This document shows, piece by piece, positions 43,062 through 50,827 of a stretch of 59,362 nucleotides of DNA. The notes under the pieces are model-generated. The model saw only the letters and a list, made by a program, of their open reading frames with translations. It was not told the DNA's origin and searched no databases. The translations under genes were made by a program, and so were the position numbers. Numbering within the stretch: position 1 is the stretch's first letter; every line of letters starts with the position of its first letter. The stretch covers positions 1 to 59,362 of the forward strand of contig CAKUDG010000023.1 of assembly GCA_934644965.1 (NCBI GenBank), written 5' to 3'. The DNA comes from an uncultured Victivallales bacterium. GTDB lineage: Bacteria; Verrucomicrobiota; Lentisphaeria; Victivallales; UBA1829.

Positions 43062-45707
43062 TTATGACTCGACAACGGGATCGGGGGGATTGTCGATGCA
43101 GCTGAAAGTCAAACCTTCGCGGGTTCTGTCGACTTTCAACAGGGTGTTGTCGGGGATCTCCCCTGCGATCAGCTTGCGTGAAACGGGGTTTTCAATCTCG
43201 TTGACGAGCACGCGTTTGAGCGGGCGGGCGCCGAACTGGGGATCGTATCCCTCCTTTGCCAGATAGGTTTTTGCGGCGTCGGTGAGATCGAGCACGATGT
43301 TTCTGTCACGCAGTCTCGCATTGATCGCGGCAAGCTGGATGTCGAGGATTCCGCGGATCTGCTGGAGGGAAAGAGCCTCGAACATCAGGATTCCGTCCAC
43401 TCGGTTGAGGAACTCCGGACGGAAATGCTTCCTCAGGAGCACCATGATTTCGGGACGGAGCTTTTCCAGATCGGTTTTCTGCTTTCCGGTTCCGGAACCG
43501 ATTGCCTCCAGAATCAGGTCGCTTCCGATATTCGACGTCATGATGATGATCGTATTTTTGAAGTTCACGGTACGCCCGTGGGAATCGGTCAGCTGGCCGT
43601 CATCGAGGATCTGCAGAAAGATGTTGAAGACATCGGGATGAGCCTTTTCGATTTCGTCGAAGAGAATCACCGAATAGGGCCGGCGCCGGACCGCCTCGGT
43701 CAGCTGGCCGCCTTCTTCAAAACCGACATATCCCGGAGCCGCTCCGATCAGACGGGAGACGGAATACTTTTCCATATATTCAGACATGTCAATCCGGATC
43801 ATCGCCCGTTCGTCATCAAAAAGATCCTCCGCAAGAGCGCGGGCAAGTTCGGTCTTCCCGACTCCTGTCGGTCCCAGGAAGAGGAAGGACGCCGTCGGGC
43901 GTTTGGGATCCTTGAGTCCCGCACGTGAACGGAGAACCGCTTCCGCAACCGCATCAACCGCCTTGTCCTGGCCGACCACGCGCTTGTGAAGCTCGTCGGA
44001 CAGATGAAGCAGCTTTTCCCGTTCGCTCTGAACCAGTTTGCTGACAGGAATGCGAGTCCAGCGGCTGACGATTTCCGCAATATCCTCTTCATCAACCTCC
44101 TCTTTCAGCAGACGTTTCTCCTCCTCGGAAGATTCCGAAAGTTTCTTTTCCGCCTCTGCGATCTGCCGTTCGATTCCGGGGATGATTCCGTGTCGGAGTT
44201 CGGCGGCGCGTTCCAGATTGTACTCTCTTTCCGCGCGGTCGAGATTCGATTTGGCCATATCGAGACTCTCCCGGAGTTTGCGGATATCGGAAATCAGGTC
44301 CTTCTCCGCATCCCAGGCGGCGCGCAGCGCGGAGGCCTTCTCCTTCAGTTCGGCAAGTTCTTTCTGGAGTTCGCCGCGGCGGGAAAGGGAGGCCGGATCC
44401 GTTTCCTTTTTCAAGGCGGCAAGTTCAATTTCCATGCGCATGGCGCGGCGTTCGATTTCGTCGATTTCGGAAGGGCAGGAATCGATTTCGGTACGGAGTT
44501 TCGCGGCGGCCTCGTCAACGAGGTCGATGGCTTTGTCCGGAAGGAAACGGTCGCTGATGTACTTGTCGGACAGCGTTGCCGCGGCGACAATCGCCGAATC
44601 CCGGATCTTCACTCCGTGATGCACTTCATAGCGTTCTTTCAGTCCGCGCAGAATGGCGATGGTGTCCTCGACGCTCGGTTCGGAAACAAGCACGGACTGG
44701 AAACGCCGTTCCAGAGCGGCGTCTTTTTCAATATATTTGCGGTATTCGTCGAGCGTGGTCGCGCCGATGCAGTGGAGTTCACCGCGCGCAAGAAGCGGTT
44801 TCAGGAGATTTCCGGCGTCCATGGCGCCTTCGGAGGCGCCGGCGCCCACCACAGTGTGGAGTTCGTCGATGAAGAGAATGATCCCTCCGTTGCTGGAAGT
44901 CACTTCCTTCAGAACGGCTTTCAGACGCTCTTCAAATTCTCCGCGGTATTTTGCTCCGGCAATCAGTGCGCCCATATCCAGGGCGATGATGCGCTTGTTC
45001 TTCAGATTTTCCGGCACGTCCCCGTGGACGACGCGGATGGCAAGGCCTTCCACAATGGCGGTCTTGCCGACTCCGGGTTCACCGATCAGAACGGGATTGT
45101 TTTTGGTCCGCCGGGAAAGAATCTGGATGCTGCGGCGGATTTCCTCGTCTCTTCCGATGACGGGGTCGAGTTTGTCTTCGGCGGCTCTCTGTGTCAGGTC
45201 GCGCCCGTATTTTTCCAGGGCCTCGAAGGTGGCCTCCGGGTTTTCGTTCGTCACGCGCTGGTTGCCGCGGATCTGCTTCAGGCTTTCCAGCAGCGTTTCC
45301 ATGTTGATCCCGAAACTTCCCAGAATCTTCGAACACTCGGAATCGGCAAGGAGAATCCCCATAAGGAGATGTTCCACCGAAATGAATTCATCCTTCATTT
45401 CCTCCGCTTTGTTCTTCGCTTCGATCAGCACCTGGCTGAAATCACGGGAGCTGTACGTCCCCTGGGATCCAGCACCGGGTCCGCTCACGGAAGGAATCGA
45501 ACGGAGAGACTGTTCCAGTTTCGCTACAAAGGCGTTCGTATCCACATGCATGCGTTTCAGCAGGGAAGGCACTAGCCCGTCCTCCTGAGTCGCCAGAGCC
45601 AGAAGCAGATGCACGGGGCGAAGTTCCTGATGGCCGTACTCCACGGCAATTTCCTGCGCACGGAGAAGCGCGGCACGGGATTTTTCGGTCAATTTCTGCA
45701 TATCCAT
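43062..45707 (-). CDS. clpB: Disaggregase ClpB (Hsp100)
   Basis: Double-AAA+ hexamer that extracts proteins from aggregates with DnaK. N-terminal Clp repeat domain (about residues 3-145), first Walker A GEPGVGKTA (about 206) with Walker B LFIDELHTVVGAG, a middle coiled-coil (about 410-525), second Walker A GPTGVGKTELARALAEDLF (about 610) with ILFDEIEKAHPDVFNIFLQ and the arginine-finger region, and a small C-terminal domain ending in LLKV. 881 residues is the usual length. A GGAGAG site lies upstream of ATG 45707. A sigma-54 type element lies about 90 nt upstream; no CIRCE repeat is seen. Confidence 0.97.
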   Translation of the reverse strand: MDMQKLTEKSRAALLRAQEIAVEYGHQELRPVHLLLALATQEDGLVPSLLKRMHVDTNAFVAKLEQSLRSIPSVSGPGAGSQGTYSSRDFSQVLIEAKNKAEEMKDEFISVEHLLMGILLADSECSKILGSFGINMETLLESLKQIRGNQRVTNENPEATFEALEKYGRDLTQRAAEDKLDPVIGRDEEIRRSIQILSRRTKNNPVLIGEPGVGKTAIVEGLAIRVVHGDVPENLKNKRIIALDMGALIAGAKYRGEFEERLKAVLKEVTSSNGGIILFIDELHTVVGAGASEGAMDAGNLLKPLLARGELHCIGATTLDEYRKYIEKDAALERRFQSVLVSEPSVEDTIAILRGLKERYEVHHGVKIRDSAIVAAATLSDKYISDRFLPDKAIDLVDEAAAKLRTEIDSCPSEIDEIERRAMRMEIELAALKKETDPASLSRRGELQKELAELKEKASALRAAWDAEKDLISDIRKLRESLDMAKSNLDRAEREYNLERAAELRHGIIPGIERQIAEAEKKLSESSEEEKRLLKEEVDEEDIAEIVSRWTRIPVSKLVQSEREKLLHLSDELHKRVVGQDKAVDAVAEAVLRSRAGLKDPKRPTASFLFLGPTGVGKTELARALAEDLFDDERAMIRIDMSEYMEKYSVSRLIGAAPGYVGFEEGGQLTEAVRRRPYSVILFDEIEKAHPDVFNIFLQILDDGQLTDSHGRTVNFKNTIIIMTSNIGSDLILEAIGSGTGKQKTDLEKLRPEIMVLLRKHFRPEFLNRVDGILMFEALSLQQIRGILDIQLAAINARLRDRNIVLDLTDAAKTYLAKEGYDPQFGARPLKRVLVNEIENPVSRKLIAGEIPDNTLLKVDRTREGLTFSCIDNPPDPVVES

Positions 45708-45794
45708 AATCTTGACTCTCCTTCCTTCTTTGGGTCTTTTATTTTCCGTTTCATGATTTCTTTATGATTCTTATTACATCAGAAATCTTTATAA

Positions 45795-45811
45795 AGCAGA
45801 TTTCCTGCCAA
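45795..45811 (-). promoter_or_regulatory. Candidate sigma-54 (-24/-12) promoter of clpB
   Basis: On the minus strand TTGGCAGGAAATCTGCT matches TGGCACG-N4-TTGCW with GG and GC exactly 12 bp apart and two mismatches. It ends about 87 nt before clpB. A standard -35/-10 pair is not obvious. The rest of 45708-46018 has no supported gene; a 12-bp tandem (CAGAGGCGGAAA, twice within 45833-45857) lies just upstream. Confidence 0.4.
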
Positions 45812-46018
45812 CTGATTCTGAGAACCCGGTCAGAGGCGGAAACAGAGGCGGAAATACTATAGAGAGTGACATTATGACGCACTTGTTTTTCTTTTTTTGT
45901 CGCAGTCGCTCCTCCGCCGGTCCCGCCGTCCGGGACGCGTCTGAAAGAGGAATCCCGGCAGAGCCATGCTTCTTTTCCAAGAAAAGCATTCCCCGAAAAC
46001 GGGCTGATAGAAGCGGAC

Positions 46019-46438
46019 TCAATCCCAGACAGGATCCGCCCCGGGGGGAGAAAACATGACAGGATCAGGCCCCCCCCATACCGGACCGGGCGGATGATAC
46101 GGATTCGGGGCAGGAAGAGGATAGACGGAGGGAAAACGCTGTGCGGGAAGCGTCTTCCAGCGAAATGAAGAACGTTTCCGGATGGTAATGACGACTGCGC
46201 CGTCCTCCCTCCGAACCACATCGTAATAAACATTCCGCGGGGAAAAAGTTCCGCCAGACTCCGCAGAGGAGAAGGATTCCCGTACAAAATCCTCCTTCAG
46301 ACGCTCCTCCACAGACCGAAAAGACACACAGGACGACAGCAACAGCCCGCAGGACAAAGACGACGGCAGCAACAGCAACCCCGCCCCCATCCCCGCCGCA
46401 CGGGCACGGGAAAACAAGCAAACGGCAGAATACTTCAT
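46019..46438 (-). CDS. Small predicted lipoprotein of unknown function
   Basis: Product of 139 residues. A long N-terminal hydrophobic region ends in GLLLSSC, a fair lipobox (LSSC, Cys about residue 37), so lipid anchoring is likely. The mature part includes VYYDVVRREDGAVVITIRKR, predicted beta, and a Pro/Tyr/Gly-rich tail (PAPNPYHPPGPVWGG). I know no family. GGGGGGAA precedes the ATG at 46438. Function unknown; near clpB but separated by 311 nt. Confidence 0.6.
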   Translation of the reverse strand: MKYSAVCLFSRARAAGMGAGLLLLPSSLSCGLLLSSCVSFRSVEERLKEDFVRESFSSAESGGTFSPRNVYYDVVRREDGAVVITIRKRSSFRWKTLPAQRFPSVYPLPAPNPYHPPGPVWGGPDPVMFSPPGADPVWD

Positions 46439-46614
46439 CTTTCCATTCCCCCCCTTTCTTTCTCATATCAGTGAATGGATCTTTTTCAACTATGCCGTAT
46501 AAAACGGAAAATACAAGTCCCTTCCAGACGCTGAAGTCTGAAAAAAAAGCATATCGCTTGATTTCATTTCCCCGTTCGCGGAAAAAACACCAGCGACAGG
46601 AACGAAAGAAGAAA

Positions 46615-46673
46615 GCCCGTCCGGCGGAATGTATCCGGGACGGGCGTTCTTCTTTCCCGCTTTTTGCGGGAAA
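46615..46673 (-). terminator. Paired terminator hairpins after the rhamnosidase
   Basis: Two stems on the minus strand: TTTCCCGC/GCGGGAAA (46653-46673) and GCCCGTCC/GGACGGGC (46615-46645), the second followed by TTTCTTCTTTCG. They lie 94-150 nt after the stop at 46767. The second is the better terminator. No gene lies in 46439-46766. Confidence 0.65.
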
Positions 46674-46766
46674 ATCGGGAAAAAGAAGGAGTCTTCCTTT
46701 TCCCCCTGTTCTTCCCCCCTGTTTTTACTTTTTTTACTTTTCAATTCAGACTTTCATATTTCCCGG

Positions 46767-49397
46767 TCAGAGGGTGAGATCGACTTCATAGCTCCCGGGA
46801 AGAGCTTCGACTTTCCCTTCCGCGATGCGGATTCCCTTCAGCTCCTCCGGATTCGTCCGGACCTTTCCCGGGAAAACGATTTCGGCGACGGTGTTGCAGG
46901 GGACGGTAAATTCCCAGTGCAGACTGTTTCCATCCCCGCGCCTCCATTTGGAAACGATTTTTCCATAAGGCGATTCAAACTCGGCGCCTGCGGAAGCGAG
47001 TGCGTTTCCGGGACACGGTGCAAGACGGAAACGTTTGAAAGCCCGATTGCCGAGAGAGCGTTTCTCCGCAGGAGAGATCCCGCAGATGCTTTCAAAAAAC
47101 CATTCTCCGACGGCTCCGTAGGCATAATGATTGAAGGAATTCATCCCGACATCTCCGAAACCGTCTTTGTCCGACCAGCTGTTCCATCGTTCCCACATGG
47201 TCGTTGCGCCCTGGGTGACGGGATAGAGCCATCCGGGAAAAGATTTCTGAAGCAGGAGTTCGTATGCCAGATCGACTTCTCCGATTTTCGTCAGGACGGG
47301 CAGGAGCAGCGGGGTGCCGAGGAAGCCGGTGCTGAGGTGGAGATTTCTTGCATTCCGGATGTCGTCCACCAGGAAGGCGGCGGTCTGGGTTCTTGCGTGC
47401 TCCGGGACCAGATCAAAATGGAAGGCGAGGAGGGCGGCGGTCTGGGTTCTGACGCAGATCGTGCCGTCCGGCAGGAAGAATTCCTTTGCAAACGCCGCCT
47501 TTGCCTCGGCAGCCATCCGGGAGCGCCGTTCGGCTTCCATGCCAAGGCCGATGAGCCCCGCCAGTTCGGAGAGCAGGGAAAGCATGCCGCACAGATAGGC
47601 ACTGGATATGAAATGTTCCGGAGTGGGGGCGTCCATGTTGAGCCAGTCCCCGTAACAGGCGTTGGAGACGATGTACGAACCGCCGGAATGGGAAATCTGC
47701 CAGTCCAGATAATGGGCCATGTGCTGATAATACAGGGAGAGGAGCCTGGTATCGCCATATTTGTCGAAAAGGACTTTGGGGCAGATGAGTCCGGCATCGG
47801 ACCAGCCGGTGGCGGGGAGTCTTCCCTCCCGGGGATAGGGATCCGGAGCGAAATGGGCGAAACAGCCGTTCCCTTTGATGAGACAGAGATTCAAATCGGT
47901 GATCCATTTCGTATAAAATGCGGGCGCGTACATATTATAAGTTGCGATATTGGCGAAGACCTGTGTGTCACCGGTCCATCCCAGGCGTTCATCGCGCTGC
48001 GGACAGTCCGTCGGCACATCCAGGAAGTTTCCGCGCTGTCCCCACACGATATTGGAATAGAGCTGATTCAGCAGCGGATCCGAGCAGGAGAAATCCCCCG
48101 TCTTTTCCAGATCCGAACAGATCACCTGGGCGCTGATCGAATCAGCGCTAAGCTCGCCGGGCCATCCGCTGATTTCCAGATAGCGGAATCCGTAGAACGT
48201 GAAGACCGGTTCGTAGGATTCGCTTTCCTTCCCTCCGCAGAAATAGGTGGTGGTGGCAAGAGCATTGCGCAGGTTTTCCGTATAGAGGGAGCCGTCCTCC
48301 CGGAGCATTTCCCCGTGACGGATGACTATGCATGCACCGGGATCGGAATTCTTCACACAGAAGCGCTCCCTCCCCGTGAGATTCTGCCCGAAATCAACCA
48401 GATAAACACCCGAGGATGGACGGCGCGTGATCTTCCGCGGTTTCAATTCCATCACCCGGCGGATCTCTGCTCCGCTCTGCCAGTCCACCCGGACGGAGGG
48501 GTGGGATTCCTCGACGGCTCTGCCGCAGCGCACGGCTCCGGAATTGAGAAATCCGGGCTGTTTCCAGGCCGTGTTGTCCACGGAGGCGTCATAGCTTTCC
48601 CCCATGTAGATATCGCTCATGCGGACGGGTCCGTCGGGGAGAACGCTCCATTCGCGGTCCGTGACCAGGAGAAAACTCTCCCCGTTTTCCATTTCGACGG
48701 CCAGTTCCGCCTTCAGTGCCGGATGTTTCCCGTAGGTGGGAGCGCCGCCTTCCCAGTTCCGGGCAATACTCCCGCAGAACCAGCCGTCTCCGAGAAGGAC
48801 GGAAAGATTGTTGAGGCCTCCTTTCAGAAGTCTTGTCACATCATAAACCTGATACTGGACACGGTTGAAGTAATCCGTCCATCCGGGAGTGAAACAGTTG
48901 GCGCTTACCTCCTCCCCGTTGATATATGCCTCATACAGCCCCAGTGCCGTGATGCGCAGACGCGCCTTCCTCACTCGCTCCCCGAGCGTAAATTCCCTTG
49001 CCAGACGCTGCGGCGGCCTCCGGTTCCAGACAAGTTCCGAAGATCCCGTGATCCAGGACGCCTTCCAGGGACGGCCGAGAAATCCGGTTTCAAAGAAGGC
49101 TTCTTCGCAGCTCCAGGGACCTTCCGCCCCCTCCTCGTCACGCACGGAGACGGCCCAGTCATAGCGGGTGTGGGGCTGAAGGGGAGCACCTCGGTAGACA
49201 ATCTGAACGCTTTCGCCGGACGGGATAAAGCCGCTGTCCCAAAGCATCTCCCCGCATTCACTTCTTCTCACCAGAATACGATATGCGCTCTGCGATGACG
49301 AAGAACCGGAAAGTTTATAGGAAAAGCGCGGCGATGTTTCGTCCATGCCCAGCGGATTTTTCCGGTATTCCACTCTGAGATCGTATGCCTGAAGCAT
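46767..49397 (-). CDS. GH78 alpha-L-rhamnosidase
   Basis: Hydrolyses alpha-L-rhamnose from plant or microbial glycans. An N-terminal beta module (FSYKLSGSSSSQSAYRI, WDSGFI, YDWAVSVRDEEG) resembles the Bac_rhamnosid N-terminal domain, followed by further beta modules (YEAYINGEEVSANCFTPGWTDY at about residue 165). The six-hairpin catalytic domain includes DVPTDCPQRDERLGWTGDTQ (about residue 465), the GH78 signature with its acidic pair, then GWSDAGLICP and GATTMWERW. 876 residues is normal. ATG 49397 has AGGAGG at 9 nt; the frame is open to 49526. No signal peptide is seen, so it acts in the cytosol or is exported by another route. It stands alone. Confidence 0.93.
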   Translation of the reverse strand: MLQAYDLRVEYRKNPLGMDETSPRFSYKLSGSSSSQSAYRILVRRSECGEMLWDSGFIPSGESVQIVYRGAPLQPHTRYDWAVSVRDEEGAEGPWSCEEAFFETGFLGRPWKASWITGSSELVWNRRPPQRLAREFTLGERVRKARLRITALGLYEAYINGEEVSANCFTPGWTDYFNRVQYQVYDVTRLLKGGLNNLSVLLGDGWFCGSIARNWEGGAPTYGKHPALKAELAVEMENGESFLLVTDREWSVLPDGPVRMSDIYMGESYDASVDNTAWKQPGFLNSGAVRCGRAVEESHPSVRVDWQSGAEIRRVMELKPRKITRRPSSGVYLVDFGQNLTGRERFCVKNSDPGACIVIRHGEMLREDGSLYTENLRNALATTTYFCGGKESESYEPVFTFYGFRYLEISGWPGELSADSISAQVICSDLEKTGDFSCSDPLLNQLYSNIVWGQRGNFLDVPTDCPQRDERLGWTGDTQVFANIATYNMYAPAFYTKWITDLNLCLIKGNGCFAHFAPDPYPREGRLPATGWSDAGLICPKVLFDKYGDTRLLSLYYQHMAHYLDWQISHSGGSYIVSNACYGDWLNMDAPTPEHFISSAYLCGMLSLLSELAGLIGLGMEAERRSRMAAEAKAAFAKEFFLPDGTICVRTQTAALLAFHFDLVPEHARTQTAAFLVDDIRNARNLHLSTGFLGTPLLLPVLTKIGEVDLAYELLLQKSFPGWLYPVTQGATTMWERWNSWSDKDGFGDVGMNSFNHYAYGAVGEWFFESICGISPAEKRSLGNRAFKRFRLAPCPGNALASAGAEFESPYGKIVSKWRRGDGNSLHWEFTVPCNTVAEIVFPGKVRTNPEELKGIRIAEGKVEALPGSYEVDLTL

Positions 49398-49714
49398 TGT
49401 TGTTTTTCCTCCTGTGAGTTTGCTCCGCTTTCCGGACCGTCCGGAAAAGAGGAGAGAATGTCGCTTTGTTCCTTTCCTGCGACTTCTTAGATGATGTCTG
49501 AATTGTACCATGGAAATCCAAAACATACCTTGACTTTTTCTTCAAAAAACAGCACAATTCGTTCAAAGACTCTCCCCCCGCCGAACCCGCTGTCCTCCCC
49601 GGTCCGATTCCTTCTCCGGCTTGAAAAAAAACAAGGGCGAACTACATTACACCTTCCAGAAAACCGGACGCGGCGGACAATCGGAACAAGAAGAAGAGGC
49701 GTACCCGAGATCTC

Positions 49715-50626
49715 ATGACAGACAACACCCTTGTACAAGAATCCATGGACCCCCCGGAAACAGCGGGAGCCCCGGAAACAGCGGAAACAGCCGTCACCTC
49801 CTCCCCTGCGCCGACGGGTCTCAGGACCTTCAAACTCGAACTCTGTTTCGACGGCACAGCCTATCACGGCTGGCAGTACCAGACAAACAACATCACGGTA
49901 CAGGAAATCCTTGAAGACCGTCTGAAGCGTCTTTTCGCTTCGGAAAGCAAGATCAGCGTGCAGGGCAGCAGCCGTACCGATTCCGGCGTTCACGCGCTGG
50001 GCATGTGCGCCTCCTTCCGAGCACCGGAATCTCCGTATATTCCGGACTGGAAAGTCAAAAAGGCTCTGAACCGCATCCTGCCGGACGACATCCGGATCCG
50101 GAGTGCGGAACTTGTGGATCCCTCTTTCAACGCGCGTCATGATGCGCTGGCAAAATCGTATGTCTATGTCATCAACACGGGCGATCTGAATCCCTTCGTC
50201 AACCGCTACTGCTGGCATCTCCATGATCTGACGAAGATCGACGAAATGCGCGAAGCCATCGCCTTTCTCCAGGGCACACACGATTTTTCCACTTTCACGG
50301 TCCAGAACAAACTCGTGGACGACCCCGTCCGCTCCATCCTCCGTACCGAGGTCAAATGTTTCGGTCCTCTGGTCTGCCTGTATTTTCTCGGCGACGGCTT
50401 CCTGTATAAAATGGTCCGCAGCATGGCCGGATCCCTCGCTTTCGTCGGCCGCGGGAAACTCACGCCGGAGGACATCCACTCCATGCTGGAATCCCGGAAC
50501 CGTCTCCGCTGCAAGGACACCGCCCCTGCCAGAGGCCTCTTCCTGAAAAAGGTCTTCTACCGCTACGGAGAATGGGAGCAGGACTCTCTCGAAGAACCCC
50601 CTTTCCATACCATGATCTACCGCTGA
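49715..50626 (+). CDS. truA: tRNA pseudouridine(38-40) synthase TruA
   Basis: Isomerises uridines 38-40 in the tRNA anticodon arm. Catalytic Asp89 is in SSRTDSGVHALG; other family blocks are LCFDGTAYHGWQYQ, VQEILEDRLKRLF, FNARHDALAKSYVYVI, GTHDFSTF and DGFLYKMVRSMAGSL. The first 30 residues (Pro/Glu/Thr/Ala-rich, PETAGAPETAET) precede the usual start at FKLELCFDG and are a dispensable-looking head. ATG 49715 is chosen as the longest in-frame start; a later start would also be compatible. It is alone, transcribed opposite to the flanking genes. Confidence 0.95.
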   Translation: MTDNTLVQESMDPPETAGAPETAETAVTSSPAPTGLRTFKLELCFDGTAYHGWQYQTNNITVQEILEDRLKRLFASESKISVQGSSRTDSGVHALGMCASFRAPESPYIPDWKVKKALNRILPDDIRIRSAELVDPSFNARHDALAKSYVYVINTGDLNPFVNRYCWHLHDLTKIDEMREAIAFLQGTHDFSTFTVQNKLVDDPVRSILRTEVKCFGPLVCLYFLGDGFLYKMVRSMAGSLAFVGRGKLTPEDIHSMLESRNRLRCKDTAPARGLFLKKVFYRYGEWEQDSLEEPPFHTMIYR

Positions 50627-50827
50627 AGCACTGCCGCCGCTGATATTCCTCACCCTCCGAGCTGCCACCATCCGGCAGGAAGGGGGGTCGATGCAGGCGT
50701 TGCCGCATCGGAAAAGAAAATTTGTTTTTTCAGAGAGAAGGGAATCGTTCTGAGCGGGATGATTTCACCGTCAACGCGTCTGGATCATAGTCTGCATCTT
50801 CTGCATAATGGCCTTTGATTTCCGCCT

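Noticed and set aside
43986..45575. 529-codon plus-strand frame antisense to clpB
   Set aside because: Shadow of clpB; no independent support.
45708..46018. CIRCE (HrcA) operator before clpB
   Set aside because: No TTAGCACTC-N9-GAGTGCTAA pattern or near match; likewise before dnaJ and grpE.
46629..49298. 889-codon plus-strand frame antisense to the GH78 gene
   Set aside because: Shadow of a clear GH78 protein on the other strand; it also crosses the terminator hairpins.
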